A DNA stretch of 64,000 nt from assembly GCF_019083965.1 (NCBI RefSeq), contig NZ_JAHRCY010000001.1, positions 372,001 to 436,000 on the forward strand. Reading direction: 5' to 3'. This document shows positions 34,949-44,578 of the stretch, piece after piece (the stretch's first letter is position 1; each line of letters begins with the position of its first letter). A program made the position numbers and the translations under genes. This stretch comes from Catellatospora tritici (GTDB lineage: Bacteria > Actinomycetota > Actinomycetes > Mycobacteriales > Micromonosporaceae). The notes under the pieces are model-generated. The model was not told the DNA's origin. It did no database searches and worked only from the letters and a program-made list of their open reading frames with translations.

Positions 34949-35851
34949 CTAACTAGGCATCCTACCTTCGCGTACGATGGCCCCGCCAGCGTTCACCGAA
35001 AGACTGTGGGCCAGCCAACTGCCGGACGGGGCGAAACCGGACGGCAGGGGCGACAACACCAGCACGCTGGGACCAGCGCCGCTGACGACGGCGGCGGCCC
35101 CCGCCGCCCGCAGCCGTGCGACCAGCTCGGCGGTCTCCGGCATCCCCGGCGCGCGGTAGCCCTGGTGCAGCCGATCCTCGGTGGCCTCGTAGAGCAGCCC
35201 CGGAGCCTCGGTCAGCGCGTGCACCAGCAGCGCCGAACGGCCCGCGTTGAACGCGGCGTCGGCATGCGGCACCTGCGGCGGCAGTGCGGCGCGCGCTGCG
35301 GCGGTGAAGCCCCGGACCGCGGGCACGAAGACGGTCGGACGCACCCCGGAGGCCACCGGCAGCGACACCGCCCTGGCGCCGGTCGCGCCACCCCAGGCGA
35401 TGGTGAACCCGCCCAGCAGGCAGGGCGCGATGTTGTCAGGGTGCCCCTCGATCCGGCCGGCCAGGCGCACCTCGTCGGCCCGGCTGAGGCGGCCGCCCGC
35501 CAGCGCGTTGGCCAGGGTCACCCCGGCCACGATCGCGGCGCTGGACGAACCCATGCCGCGGGCCTGCGGAATACGGTTGCGACAGTGCAGACCGAGGCCG
35601 GACGGCTGTGCGCCCAGCTCGGCGAAAGTTTCCCGCATCGCGCGTACGACCAGGTGGGTGTCGTCGGCGGGCAACTCCCCGGCGCCCTCGCCCTCGACCG
35701 TGACCCGGGTCTTTCCGTCCTCGGTCACCCAGGCGGTGACCTCGTCGCACAGGTCCAGCGCCAGGCCGAGCGCGTCAAACCCCGGGCCGAGGTTCGCGCT
35801 GGTCGCCGGGGCCAGCACGGTGCGGGCGCCCGGTTCGAAGGTGATCGTCAC
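34949..35851 (-). CDS. thrB: homoserine kinase
   Basis: A 300-residue GHMP kinase that phosphorylates homoserine on the way to threonine. The N-terminal VLAPATSANLGPGFDALGLAL and the ATP-binding loop IPQARGMGSSSAAIVAG near residue 92 are diagnostic. A third GHMP motif lies in AAAVVSGAGPSVLVL near 270. The start is GTG 35851. Elsewhere in actinobacteria thrB directly follows thrC; here four genes separate them. Confidence 0.94.
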   Translation of the reverse strand: MTITFEPGARTVLAPATSANLGPGFDALGLALDLCDEVTAWVTEDGKTRVTVEGEGAGELPADDTHLVVRAMRETFAELGAQPSGLGLHCRNRIPQARGMGSSSAAIVAGVTLANALAGGRLSRADEVRLAGRIEGHPDNIAPCLLGGFTIAWGGATGARAVSLPVASGVRPTVFVPAVRGFTAAARAALPPQVPHADAAFNAGRSALLVHALTEAPGLLYEATEDRLHQGYRAPGMPETAELVARLRAAGAAAVVSGAGPSVLVLSPLPSGFAPSGSWLAHSLSVNAGGAIVREGRMPS

Positions 35852-35925
35852 GCGGTCATTATCGGACTGCGCGGGTGGTGACCGACCGGTACGGTGTGCC
35901 GGTTGTCCACCCCTCGGGAGATCAC

Positions 35926-36357
35926 ATGAACTTCGACGACCCCACCGAACTCGCGTGGGCCATCCCCGCCCTGCTCATCCCCCTGGCGCTGCTGGCCGGG
36001 CTGGTCCTGGCGCTGGTGCTGCGCAAGCGGCTCGGGGCCGCCGCCACCACGCTGATCGTCCTGGGCTGTGCGTTGGGCGTCGCGCAGTTCGGCTTCGCCG
36101 TCTGGTGGTCGTACTGGGGCTACAGCATGATGCTGCGCTCGGTCTACGAGGGCGACGTCAAGGACCGGTTCACGATGATCCGCGTAATCAGCACCCTCAT
36201 CAGCACCAGCGAGCTGCTCTGGGTGTCGCTGCTGCTGGCGGGCGCGTTCGTGGGCCGCAAGCGCCCGCAGCCCGCGCAGGTCGACCCGGCGCAGGTCGAC
36301 CCGGCGCTGTTCGCCCCCAAGCCCGGTGAGTCGGAGTGGACGGTCCCGTCAGTCTGA
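35926..36357 (+). CDS. small three-helix membrane protein
   Basis: A 143-residue protein with three hydrophobic helices (AIPALLIPLALLAGLVLALVL, TTLIVLGCALGVAQFGFAVWWSYWGY and LLWVSLLLAGAFVG). A short Pro/Gln tail with a duplicated AQVDP unit follows. The start ATG 35926 has CGGGAG upstream. No family is recognised. It is divergent from thrB and convergent with the ribbon-helix-helix gene. Confidence 0.65.
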   Translation: MNFDDPTELAWAIPALLIPLALLAGLVLALVLRKRLGAAATTLIVLGCALGVAQFGFAVWWSYWGYSMMLRSVYEGDVKDRFTMIRVISTLISTSELLWVSLLLAGAFVGRKRPQPAQVDPAQVDPALFAPKPGESEWTVPSV

Positions 36358-36377
36358 CGATGCTCCACTGCGGACGG

Positions 36378-36569
36378 TCAGTCTTCCGACTCGTCGTCCT
36401 CGATGACCGCGGTGGGGCGGTCGACCGGCCGCCCCACCGATTTCAGCGCGTTGCGCAGTGCGTACTCGATCTGCGCGTTGACGCTGCGCAGGTCGTCGGC
36501 GGCCCAGCGGGCGATCGCGTCGTACACCGCCGGATCGAGCCGCAGCAGCAGCTTCTTGCGCTCAGCCAC
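36378..36569 (-). CDS. ribbon-helix-helix (Arc-like) DNA-binding protein
   Basis: A 63-residue protein starting at GTG. The strand KKLLLRLDPAVYDAIARWAADDLRSVNAQIEYALRNAL matches the ribbon-helix-helix fold, with a beta strand of alternating residues and two helices. The C-terminus is acidic. Such proteins are repressors that bind short inverted repeats. It lies 9 bp downstream of the SPFH gene in one operon, and a perfect 12-bp palindrome lies upstream of that operon, so autoregulation is a reasonable inference. Confidence 0.78.
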   Translation of the reverse strand: MAERKKLLLRLDPAVYDAIARWAADDLRSVNAQIEYALRNALKSVGRPVDRPTAVIEDDESED

Positions 36570-36578
36570 ACGTCGTCC

Positions 36579-37442
36579 TCAGTAGAGGGTGCCCGCGTTG
36601 ACGACGGGTTGCGCGGCGCGATCGCCGCACAGCACCACCAACAGGTTCGACACCATCTGCGCCTTGCGCTCCTCGTCCAGCTCGACGACACCCTGCTCGC
36701 GCAACTGCTCCAGCGCGCCGGAGACCATGCCCACGGCTCCCTCCACGATGGTCGCGCGGGCGGCCACGATCGCCTGCGCCTGCTGGCGCGCGAGCATGGC
36801 CTGAGCGATCTCCGCAGCATAGGCGAGATGGGTGATCCGTGACTCGACCACCTCGACCCCGGCCAGCGCCACCCGCTCACGCAGTTCGGCGGTCAGCTCG
36901 TCGCTGACGGCGGCGGCGTCGCGCAGGCTGGTGCGATCGGTGCCGTGCGCCTCGTACGGGTAGCTGGTGGCCAGGTGCCGCACCGCCGTCTCGGCCTGCA
37001 CCTCCACGAAGTTCACGAAGTCGTCGACGGCGAACTTCGCCGCGTATGTGTCCACCACGCGCCACACCACCACGGCGGCGATCTCGACGGGGTTGCCGTC
37101 GGCGTCGGACACCTTCAGCCGGTTGGACTCGAAGTTGCGCACCCGCTTGGAGACCTTGGTCTTCTCGGTCAGCGGCCAGGTCCAGTGAAACCCGGGCGTG
37201 TCGATCGTCCCCGCGTACGAGCCGAAGAACTGGATCAGCCGGGCGTCGTTCGGGCTGATCACGATGAACCCGGTGCAGATCAGCGTGATCAGCACCGCGG
37301 CGACCGCGACGGTGATGCCGATGACGCCGTCCCCGCCGGGCGTCTCGAACTTCGCCGCGATGACCGCGATGGTGGTCGCCAGCACCGCCAGCGCCACGAG
37401 TACCAGCAGGAACCCAGAGACCCGGAACGCCCGCCTCTGCAT
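36579..37442 (-). CDS. SPFH/band-7 domain membrane protein
   Basis: A 287-residue protein with two N-terminal helices ([20 protein letters not shown] and [22 protein letters not shown]), an SPFH domain ([24 protein letters not shown] to [12 protein letters not shown]) and a helical tail. The motif [26 protein letters not shown] is typical of the stomatin-like group. These proteins assemble into membrane microdomains that scaffold other proteins. The ATG has GGGGAGG 5 nt upstream. Co-transcribed with a small DNA-binding protein, an arrangement seen in other actinobacteria. Confidence 0.87.
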   Translation of the reverse strand: MQRRAFRVSGFLLVLVALAVLATTIAVIAAKFETPGGDGVIGITVAVAAVLITLICTGFIVISPNDARLIQFFGSYAGTIDTPGFHWTWPLTEKTKVSKRVRNFESNRLKVSDADGNPVEIAAVVVWRVVDTYAAKFAVDDFVNFVEVQAETAVRHLATSYPYEAHGTDRTSLRDAAAVSDELTAELRERVALAGVEVVESRITHLAYAAEIAQAMLARQQAQAIVAARATIVEGAVGMVSGALEQLREQGVVELDEERKAQMVSNLLVVLCGDRAAQPVVNAGTLY

Positions 37443-37462
37443 GACCGCCTCCCCAATATCGA

Positions 37463-37474
37463 AGTGATATCACT
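37463..37474. promoter_or_regulatory. perfect AGTGATATCACT palindrome upstream of the SPFH operon
   Basis: A 12-bp perfect palindrome lies 21-32 nt upstream of the SPFH start and overlaps a plausible -10 region. It is the best operator candidate in the window, either for the ribbon-helix-helix protein of the same operon or for a GntR-type regulator. Confidence 0.5.
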
Positions 37475-37522
37475 AAGCTAGCAGGGCCGGTCAAGCCCCG
37501 CTCGGGAGGTGAACGGGAGCGG

Positions 37523-38746
37523 TCAGTCGGCGGTGGCCAGGGCGGGCGTGGTGGCGGTGGTGGTCAGGCGGCGGGTGACCAGGCGCCAGCCGACGGCATA
37601 CAGCAGGGTCGTGGTGGCGCAGCAGGCGATCAGCAGCCGCACGTCGACCGAGTCCACGAAGAAGCCGACGACCAGCTGCGACACGGTCACCGCCAGCATG
37701 GCGATCATCTGATCGCTGGCGCCGACCCGGCCACGCAGCTCGTCGGGCACCTCCTGCGCCAGCGCGTAGTTCGACATCACCCAGTTGCCGCCGCCGGCCG
37801 CGTGCGCGACGAAGATTCCGGCGAGCACCAGCGGGAACCAGGTGGCCACGGAGACGCCGAGGTAGACCACGCCATAGGTCGACATGGAGATGGCCAGCGC
37901 GGGGAACAGCCAGTGCGGGCGGGCCAGCGCCGCCCGGAAGACGAACGGGCCGACCAGGCTGCCCAGACCTCGTACCGCGAACATCAGGCCCAGCCCGCGC
38001 GGCCCGACGCCGAAGGCCGTGGCCAGCAGCGGGAACGTGGCCAGCAGACCGTTGCCGACGCCGACCGCCGACTTCACGGTGACCAGGGCGAGCAGCCGCG
38101 GTTCGCGCCGCAGGAAGCGGTTGGCCTCGCCGATCGCCGCGAACGCCGGGCGCGGCTCGATCTTCCCGGGCTCCCGCGTGGGGCGGTGGATGCCCGAGGT
38201 GAGCAGGGCGGCTCCCACCAGCCCGAAGGCGACCAACCCGAAGCACGCGTACGGGCTCAGCCAGGCGCTGACCACCCCGCCCAGCGACGAGGCGAGCACG
38301 GTGACCGTCCCCCAGGCCGCGCCGTGCACCGCCATCGCGGGCGACAGGTCACTGCGGTCGACCAGGTTCGGCATGGCCGCGTTGGCGGCCGGGGTGTAGA
38401 ACGCCTTCGCCCCCGACAGCGCCGCGACCGACACCAGTGCGATCGGACCCGCCCACGAGCCGTGCACCAGGAACAGGCCCACCACGGCGATCAGGGCGGA
38501 CAGGTTCGAGGTGATGAGGATGCGCTTGCGGTCGAACCGGTCCGCGATCGTCCCGGCGTACGGCAGCAGCAACGCGACCGTGCCGGTCTCCGCCGCCAGG
38601 GCCAGGCCGCCCCACAGCCCCTGTCCGGTCTTCTCGTTGAGCAGCAACAACAGGGGGACCATGACGAACCAGTCCGCGCCGAACACGATCAGCTCGGCCA
38701 GGAACAGCCGCCGGAAGTCACGGTTGGAGGTAAGGACCCGAAACAC
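37523..38746 (-). CDS. MFS transporter (drug/metabolite exporter type)
   Basis: A 407-residue major-facilitator protein with about 12 helices. The start is GTG 38746 (VFRVLTSNRDFRRLFLAELI), matching the usual opening of MFS exporters of this subgroup; GTG 38761 is an alternative. The loop between helices 2 and 3 carries GTIADRFDRKRIL, the G-x-x-x-D-R-x-x-R-K motif A. A second such loop is weak (MSNYALAQEVPDELRGRVGASDQM). Substrate unknown. It is the first of the extra genes between thrC and thrB, 113 bp after thrC. Confidence 0.84.
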   Translation of the reverse strand: MFRVLTSNRDFRRLFLAELIVFGADWFVMVPLLLLLNEKTGQGLWGGLALAAETGTVALLLPYAGTIADRFDRKRILITSNLSALIAVVGLFLVHGSWAGPIALVSVAALSGAKAFYTPAANAAMPNLVDRSDLSPAMAVHGAAWGTVTVLASSLGGVVSAWLSPYACFGLVAFGLVGAALLTSGIHRPTREPGKIEPRPAFAAIGEANRFLRREPRLLALVTVKSAVGVGNGLLATFPLLATAFGVGPRGLGLMFAVRGLGSLVGPFVFRAALARPHWLFPALAISMSTYGVVYLGVSVATWFPLVLAGIFVAHAAGGGNWVMSNYALAQEVPDELRGRVGASDQMIAMLAVTVSQLVVGFFVDSVDVRLLIACCATTTLLYAVGWRLVTRRLTTTATTPALATAD

Positions 38747-38859
38747 AGAGGCACCGTACACCTGGGATGCTCGGAGGCATCGTCCGCCACCCCCGATCTC
38801 GGCGGATACGCGAGCCGCCGCCGACCCGTGGCGGGTGGCGGCGGCGTAGGCGATGCGAC

Positions 38860-39909
38860 TCAGGCGAGGTTGAGCTCGCGGGCCGCGGCCAGCAGGTCGT
38901 TGCCGATCGTGGTCGGAGCCGGGGCGGTGGAGATGGCCCACTCCGGGTCCTTGAGACCGTGGCCGGTCACCGTGCAGACGATGCGCGAGCCCGCCGGGAG
39001 CCTGCCCGCGGCGGCGCTCTGCAGCAGACCCGCGACACTGGCCGCCGAGCCGAGCTCCACGAACACGCCCACCTCGCGGGCGAGCAGCCGGTACGCCGAG
39101 AGGATCTCGCGGTCGGTGACCGCCTCGATCAGGCCACCGGACTGGTCCCGGGCGTCCAGGGCCTTGGTCCACGACGCCGGGTTGCCGATGCGGATCGCGG
39201 TCGCGATCGTGGACGGGTTGGCCACCACCGCGCCGTCGACGATCGGGGCGGAGCCGGCGGCCTGGAAGCCGAACATCCTCGGGGCACGGGTCGCGTTGCC
39301 CGCGACCACGTCCTCCTGATACCCCATCCAGTACGCGCTGATATTGCCCGCGTTGCCGACCGGCAGGCAGTGGATGTCCGGGGCGTCGCCCAACGCCTCC
39401 ACGATCTCGAACGCGGCGGTCTTCTGGCCGTGCAGCCGGTCGATGTTGACCGAGTTGACCAGCGCCACCGGGTAGTCCTGTGCCAGCTTGGCAGCCATGC
39501 TCAGGCAGTCGTCGAAATTGCCGCTGACCTGCAGCAACTTCGCACCGTGCACCAGCGCCTGGGCCAGCTTGCCCAGCGCGATCTTGCCCTGGGGCACGAG
39601 GACCGCGCAGGTGATCCCGGCGCGGGCGGCGTACGCCGCGGCGCTGGCCGAGGTGTTGCCGGTGGAGGCGCAGATGATCGCCTTCGCGCCCTCCTCGACG
39701 GCCTTGGAGACCGCCACGGTCATGCCGCGGTCCTTGAACGAGCCGGTCGGGTTGGCACCCTCTACCTTCAGGTAGACGTCACAGCCGGTGCGGTCGGACA
39801 GCACCGGCGCCGGGACCAGGGGCGTGTTGCCCTCGTGCAGCGTGATCACCGGCGTCTTCTCCGACACCGGCAACCGGTCGCGATACTGCTCGATCAATCC
39901 ACGCCACAT
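38860..39909 (-). CDS. thrC: threonine synthase
   Basis: A 349-residue PLP enzyme that makes threonine from O-phosphohomoserine. The start ATG 39909 ([15 protein letters not shown]) follows AAGGGGG by 7 nt; a longer frame adds eight residues. The PLP Lys59 lies in [11 protein letters not shown]. The [14 protein letters not shown] loop binds the phosphate of PLP, and [10 protein letters not shown] follows. A 218-bp gap with a 55-bp repeat separates it from hom. Confidence 0.96.
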   Translation of the reverse strand: MWRGLIEQYRDRLPVSEKTPVITLHEGNTPLVPAPVLSDRTGCDVYLKVEGANPTGSFKDRGMTVAVSKAVEEGAKAIICASTGNTSASAAAYAARAGITCAVLVPQGKIALGKLAQALVHGAKLLQVSGNFDDCLSMAAKLAQDYPVALVNSVNIDRLHGQKTAAFEIVEALGDAPDIHCLPVGNAGNISAYWMGYQEDVVAGNATRAPRMFGFQAAGSAPIVDGAVVANPSTIATAIRIGNPASWTKALDARDQSGGLIEAVTDREILSAYRLLAREVGVFVELGSAASVAGLLQSAAAGRLPAGSRIVCTVTGHGLKDPEWAISTAPAPTTIGNDLLAAARELNLA

Positions 39910-40035
39910 GCTGGCCCCCTTACCGATTGTCATCGGCTACCTTGCCCGTTCAACGCCGCAGCCACCACCAGGGTTCCACCCAGCGGGACATGCTCCATCC
40001 TCGCACCGTCCCGCCGGGCGGCCCAGCCGCCTGTC

Positions 40036-40090
40036 GATCAGGAAGCCGTGCCACCGCCACGCCGTCGAACCGTGCCATAGGTTCATGATC
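40036..40090. repeat. 55-bp palindromic intergenic repeat, copy 2
   Basis: It is about 84% identical to 22151-22205 and of exactly the same length. The right end GTTCATGATC is unchanged, and the left end has two changes (GATCAGGAAG). It lies between hom and thrC. The CACGCCGTC and TGCCATA core parts are the best conserved. Confidence 0.8.
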
Positions 40091-40127
40091 GACCCGCGAG
40101 GCGGGCGGGGGCGGGGGGGCGGGTGGG

Positions 40128-41414
40128 CTAGAACTCGACGCGGAGGAGGCTGGCCACGGCGCGGACGAAGTCGAGAGTGCGCAGTTCGGAGACCGTGGCG
40201 GCCAGGGCGGCGTCAGGGGCCGAGTGGGTGACGATGACCAGGATCGCCTCGTCGCCGCGGCCGGACTGGTTGACCGTGGCGATGGAGACGTCGTGTTTGG
40301 CGAAGACCCCGGCCACGGCGGCGAGCACCCCGGCACGGTCCGCGACGTCCAGCGACACGTGGTACCGGGTCCGCACCTCGCCCATCGGGCGCACCGGCAG
40401 GTCGGCGTAAGCGGACTCGCTCGGGCTGCGTACGCCCGCGAGCCGGTTGCGGCCCACCGCGACCAGGTCACCCAGCACCGCGCTGGCCGTCGGCGCGCCG
40501 CCCGCGCCCCGGCCGTAGAACATGAGCTGCCCGGCGGCGTCGGCCTCGACGAACACCGCGTTGAACGACTCGTTGACCCCGGCCAGCGGGTGGGTGCGCG
40601 GGATCATCGCCGGGTGCACCCGCACGCTGACGCCGCCGTCGGCGGTGCGGGTGGCGATGCACAGCAGCTTGATGACGCAGCCCATGGCCTTGGCACTGGC
40701 CACGTCGGCGGCGCTGACCTCGGTGATGCCCTCGCGGTAGACGTCGGCGGCCCGCACCCGGGTGTGGAAGGCGAGGCTGGCCAGGATCGCGGCCTTGGCG
40801 GCGGCGTCGAAGCCCTCGACGTCGGCGGTCGGGTCGGCCTCGGCGTACCCGAGGGCGGTGGCCTCTTCGAGGGCCTCGTTGAAGCCGGCGCCGGTGCTGT
40901 CCATGGCGGACAGGATGAAGTTGGTGGTGCCGTTCACGATGCCGGTGACCTGCATGATCCTGTCCCCGTGCAGCGACTCCCGCAGGGGGCGCAGCAGCGG
41001 GATGGCCCCGGCGACGGCAGCCTCGTAGTACAGGTCGGCGCCACCCTCGGCGGCGGCGTCGTGCAGGCTGCCACCGTCCTCGGCCAGCAGGGCCTTGTTG
41101 CCGGTGATCACGCTCTTGCCCGCGCGCAGCGCCTCGACCAGCCAGGTGCGCGCGGGCTCGATGCCGCCGACGACCTCGATCACCACGTCGACGTCGTCCC
41201 GCTTGACCAGCCCGAGGGCGTCGGTGGTGAACAGGGCGGGGTCGACCGGCAGGTTGCCCCGGTCGCGCCCACCCCTGCGTACGGCGATGCCGACCAGCTC
41301 GATCGGCGCGCCGATGCGCGCCGTCAGGTCGTCGGCCTGCTCGTGCAGCAGCCTGACGACCTCCGAGCCGACCGCGCCACACCCCAGCAGCGCCACCTTG
41401 AGCGAGTCAGCCAC
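40128..41414 (-). CDS. hom: homoserine dehydrogenase
   Basis: A 428-residue NAD(P)-dependent enzyme that makes homoserine from aspartate semialdehyde. The Rossmann motif is LLGCGAVGSEV (residues 9-19). The catalytic region has VVGGIEPA and GIVNGTTNFILSAM, with the Lys in the AKMAA-type strand. A C-terminal ACT domain (YHVSLDVADRAGVLAAVAGVFAKHDV) probably mediates feedback inhibition by threonine. The start is GTG. It lies 38 bp after lysA. Confidence 0.96.
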   Translation of the reverse strand: MADSLKVALLGCGAVGSEVVRLLHEQADDLTARIGAPIELVGIAVRRGGRDRGNLPVDPALFTTDALGLVKRDDVDVVIEVVGGIEPARTWLVEALRAGKSVITGNKALLAEDGGSLHDAAAEGGADLYYEAAVAGAIPLLRPLRESLHGDRIMQVTGIVNGTTNFILSAMDSTGAGFNEALEEATALGYAEADPTADVEGFDAAAKAAILASLAFHTRVRAADVYREGITEVSAADVASAKAMGCVIKLLCIATRTADGGVSVRVHPAMIPRTHPLAGVNESFNAVFVEADAAGQLMFYGRGAGGAPTASAVLGDLVAVGRNRLAGVRSPSESAYADLPVRPMGEVRTRYHVSLDVADRAGVLAAVAGVFAKHDVSIATVNQSGRGDEAILVIVTHSAPDAALAATVSELRTLDFVRAVASLLRVEF

Positions 41415-41452
41415 TTGTCTCTCCGATGCGTTCCGGCGAGGGCGGACGCCCC

Positions 41453-42835
41453 CTACCCCACGTCCAACGCCAGGAGATCGTCCTCGGTCTCCCGGCGCAC
41501 GATCACCCGTGCCTGCCCGTCCCGTACGGCCACCACCGGCGGCCGCGGCACCTGGTTGTAGTTGCTCGCCATGCTCCGGCAGTAGGCGCCGGTACCCGGC
41601 ACGGCGATAAGATCTCCTGGTTTGACGTCGGCAGGCAGGAATTCATCCTTCACCACCACGTCCCCCGCTTCACAATGTTTTCCCACCACGCGGGCGAGAA
41701 TCGGCTCCGCCTGTGACGCGCGTGACGCGAGGGTCGCCGAGTACGACGCGTCGTACAGCGCGGCGCGGATGTTGTCGCTCATGCCGCCGTCGACACTGAC
41801 GTAGGTGCGCAGACCGTCGAGCTGCTTGACGGTGCCGACCTCGTACAGCGTGAAGGTGGACGGGCCGACGATGGCGCGGCCGGGCTCGATGGACAGGTGC
41901 GGCTGGGCGATGCCCAGGCCCCGGCACTCCCCCTCGACGATCTTGAACATGCGCTCGGCCAGGTCCGCGGCGGGCTGCGGGTCGTCCTGGCTGGTGTACG
42001 CGATGCCGAAGCCGCCGCCGAGGTCCAGCTCGGGCAGCTCGACGCCCAGTTCCTCGATGATCCGCTGCTGCAGCGCCAGCACCCGGCGTGCACTCACCTC
42101 GAACCCGGAGGTGTCGAAGATCTGCGAGCCGATGTGCGAGTGCAGCCCGCGCAGTTCCAGCGTGTCCTCGGCCAGGATCCGCCGGGCCGCCTCGAACGCC
42201 TTGCCGCCCGCCAGCGAGAAGCCGAACTTCTGGTCCTCGTGCGCGGTGGCGATGAACTCGTGCGTGTGCGCCTCGACGCCGACCGTGACCCGGATCATCA
42301 CCTTGGGCCGTACGCCCAGCTCGCGCGCCAGCGCGCTCAGCCGGTCGATCTCGTCGAAGGAGTCGACCACGATCCGGCCCACCCCGGCGCGCAGCGCCCG
42401 GGTCAGCTCGGCGACCGACTTGTTGTTGCCGTGCAGCCCGATCCGGGCCGGGTCCATGCCGCCCGACAGCGCGGTCGCCAGCTCGCCACCGCTGCACACG
42501 TCGAGGCTCAGCCCCTCCTCGACCAGGATGCGCACGATCGCCCGGCACAGGAACGCCTTGCCCGCGTAGTACACCTCGGCGCCGTCGAAGCCCTGCTTGA
42601 ACGCGCGGCAGCGGGCCCGGAAGTCCTCCTCGTCGAGCAGGTACGCCGGAGTGCCGTACTGCTCGGCCAGCTCGGTCACGCTCAGGCCGCCGACCTGGAG
42701 CACCCCGTCGTCCTTGCGCGCGGTGCGCGGCCACAAGGGCTCCAGCAGCGCGTTCACGTCGCCGGGGGTACGCAGCCAGGTGGGGCCGGTCTGCCCGATC
42801 TCTCCGTGCAGGGCACCGGCCTCATGAGCTCTCAT
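41453..42835 (-). CDS. lysA: diaminopimelate decarboxylase
   Basis: A 460-residue fold-III PLP enzyme catalysing the last step of lysine synthesis. The PLP Lys93 lies in VYYAGKAFLC. HSHIGSQI, GGGFGIAY and EPGRAIVG follow, then the active-site Cys loop is in DVCSGGE and the substrate motif YDASYSA. The N-terminal extension of about 40 residues (ALHGEIGQTGPTWLRTP) is usual in actinobacteria. It lies 10 bp after argS. Confidence 0.96.
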   Translation of the reverse strand: MRAHEAGALHGEIGQTGPTWLRTPGDVNALLEPLWPRTARKDDGVLQVGGLSVTELAEQYGTPAYLLDEEDFRARCRAFKQGFDGAEVYYAGKAFLCRAIVRILVEEGLSLDVCSGGELATALSGGMDPARIGLHGNNKSVAELTRALRAGVGRIVVDSFDEIDRLSALARELGVRPKVMIRVTVGVEAHTHEFIATAHEDQKFGFSLAGGKAFEAARRILAEDTLELRGLHSHIGSQIFDTSGFEVSARRVLALQQRIIEELGVELPELDLGGGFGIAYTSQDDPQPAADLAERMFKIVEGECRGLGIAQPHLSIEPGRAIVGPSTFTLYEVGTVKQLDGLRTYVSVDGGMSDNIRAALYDASYSATLASRASQAEPILARVVGKHCEAGDVVVKDEFLPADVKPGDLIAVPGTGAYCRSMASNYNQVPRPPVVAVRDGQARVIVRRETEDDLLALDVG

Positions 42836-42845
42836 GGTCTTGCCG

Positions 42846-44492
42846 TCACATCCGTTCGGGGGCGGTCACGCCGAGCAGCCCGAGGCCGTTGGCGATGACG
42901 GTGCGGGTGGCGTCGTTGAGCCAGAGCCGGGCCACGTTGACAGGCTCGATGGGCGCGTCTCCCATCGGGGTGACGCGGCACTCGTCGTAGAAGCGGTGGA
43001 AGGCGCGGGCCACGTTCTGCTCGAGGTAGTGCGCGATGTGGTGCGGTTCGCGCCGCTCGGCGGCGTGGGCGACCACGCCCGGGAAGTCGCCGAGCGCCTT
43101 GATCAGCTCCAGCTCCTTCGGGTGCGCCAGCAGCGCCGGGTCGAACTCCGCGCTGTCGCGGGTCAGGCCCAGCTCGGCGGCCTGCCGAGCCACCCCGGCG
43201 GTACGCGCGGCGACGTACTGCACGTAGTAGATCGGGTTCTCGTTCGACGCCCGCGTCCACAGGTCCACGTCGATGTCGATCGGCGAGTCGATGCTGAAGC
43301 GGCCCAGCGCGTAGCGCGACGCGTCGACGCCGATCGCCTCGACCAGGTCCTCCATCGTCACGACCGTGCCCGCGCGCTTGCTCATCCGGACCGGGACGCC
43401 GTCCTTGACCAGGTTCACCAGCTGGCCGATCAGGATCTCCAGGTGGGTGCTCGGGTCATCGCCGAAGCAGGCGGCCATGGCACGCATGCGGCCCACGTAG
43501 CCGTGGTGGTCGGCGCCCAGCATCATCACCACCCGGTCCGCGCCGCGTTCCCGCTTGTCCAGGTAGTAGGCGCAGTCGGCGGCGAAGTAGGTCCAGTCGC
43601 CGTCGCTCTTGCGCAGCACCCGGTCCTTGTCGTCGCCGAAGTCGGTGGTGCGCAGCCAGGTCGCGCCGTCGGCCTCGTATACGTGGCCCTGCTCGCGCAG
43701 CCGGGTCAGGGCCAGGTCCAGCTCGCCCTTGTCGTGCAGGTCCTTCTCGTTGAAGTACACGTCGAAGGTGGTGCCGAACTCGGCCAGCGACGACTTGATC
43801 TGCGCGAACATCAGCTCGACGCCCTCGACCCGGAACGTCTCAACGTCGTCGGCGCTCGGGTCCTTCGCCCGCACCGCCGCCGCGATCTCCGCGATGTACG
43901 CGCCGCCGTAGCCGTCCTCGGGCGTCTGCTCGCCCCGCGCCGCCGCCAGCAGCGACCGGGCGAACCGGTCGATCTGCGCTCCGGCGTCGTTGAAGTAGTA
44001 CTCGGTGGTGACCTGGGCGCCCGCCGCCTTCAGCAGCCTGGCCAGCGCGTCGCCGACCGCCGCCCAGCGCACCCCGCCGAGGTGGATCGGGCCGGTCGGG
44101 TTCGCCGACACGAACTCCAGGTTCAGCCGCTGCCCGGCGAGGGCGGTGCCCCGGCCGTACGCACTGCCCTGGGTGACCACCGACCGGGCCAGCTCACCGG
44201 CGGCCGCGGCGTCGACCCGCACGTTCAGGAAGCCCGGTCCGGCGATCTCCACCGAAGCGATGCCTGTGACTTTGCTGAGTTCCTCGGCGAGCGCCGACGC
44301 CAGCTCGCGCGGGTTCGCGCCGACCTTCTTGGCGACCTGAAGTGCCAGGTTGGTGGCGTAGTCTCCGTGCTCCGGGTTTCGCGGACGCTCCACCGTCGCC
44401 ACCGTCGGCAGGGCCGACAGATCGAGATCACGGGCCGTGAAGACGGCCCGAGCGGCGGCGAGAACAGCGTCGGCAAGATTCGCGGGAGTCAC
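42846..44492 (-). CDS. argS: arginyl-tRNA synthetase
   Basis: A 548-residue class I synthetase. The HIGH-type motif is [10 protein letters not shown] near residue 115, and the KMSKS-type loop is [12 protein letters not shown] near 370. The N-terminal Add-1 domain recognises the tRNA elbow and the C-terminal helical bundle the anticodon. The start is GTG 44492. It is the first gene of the argS-lysA-hom-thrC order. A tRNA-Arg gene lies 1.7 kb upstream. Confidence 0.97.
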   Translation of the reverse strand: MTPANLADAVLAAARAVFTARDLDLSALPTVATVERPRNPEHGDYATNLALQVAKKVGANPRELASALAEELSKVTGIASVEIAGPGFLNVRVDAAAAGELARSVVTQGSAYGRGTALAGQRLNLEFVSANPTGPIHLGGVRWAAVGDALARLLKAAGAQVTTEYYFNDAGAQIDRFARSLLAAARGEQTPEDGYGGAYIAEIAAAVRAKDPSADDVETFRVEGVELMFAQIKSSLAEFGTTFDVYFNEKDLHDKGELDLALTRLREQGHVYEADGATWLRTTDFGDDKDRVLRKSDGDWTYFAADCAYYLDKRERGADRVVMMLGADHHGYVGRMRAMAACFGDDPSTHLEILIGQLVNLVKDGVPVRMSKRAGTVVTMEDLVEAIGVDASRYALGRFSIDSPIDIDVDLWTRASNENPIYYVQYVAARTAGVARQAAELGLTRDSAEFDPALLAHPKELELIKALGDFPGVVAHAAERREPHHIAHYLEQNVARAFHRFYDECRVTPMGDAPIEPVNVARLWLNDATRTVIANGLGLLGVTAPERM

Positions 44493-44578
44493 CCGGCCAT
44501 GCTAACCGGGTAGACTTCTGCCCTCTGCGTCCCACCACATGGCGGGCGCGCCCACCCCTCGATGTGACGGACACCACG

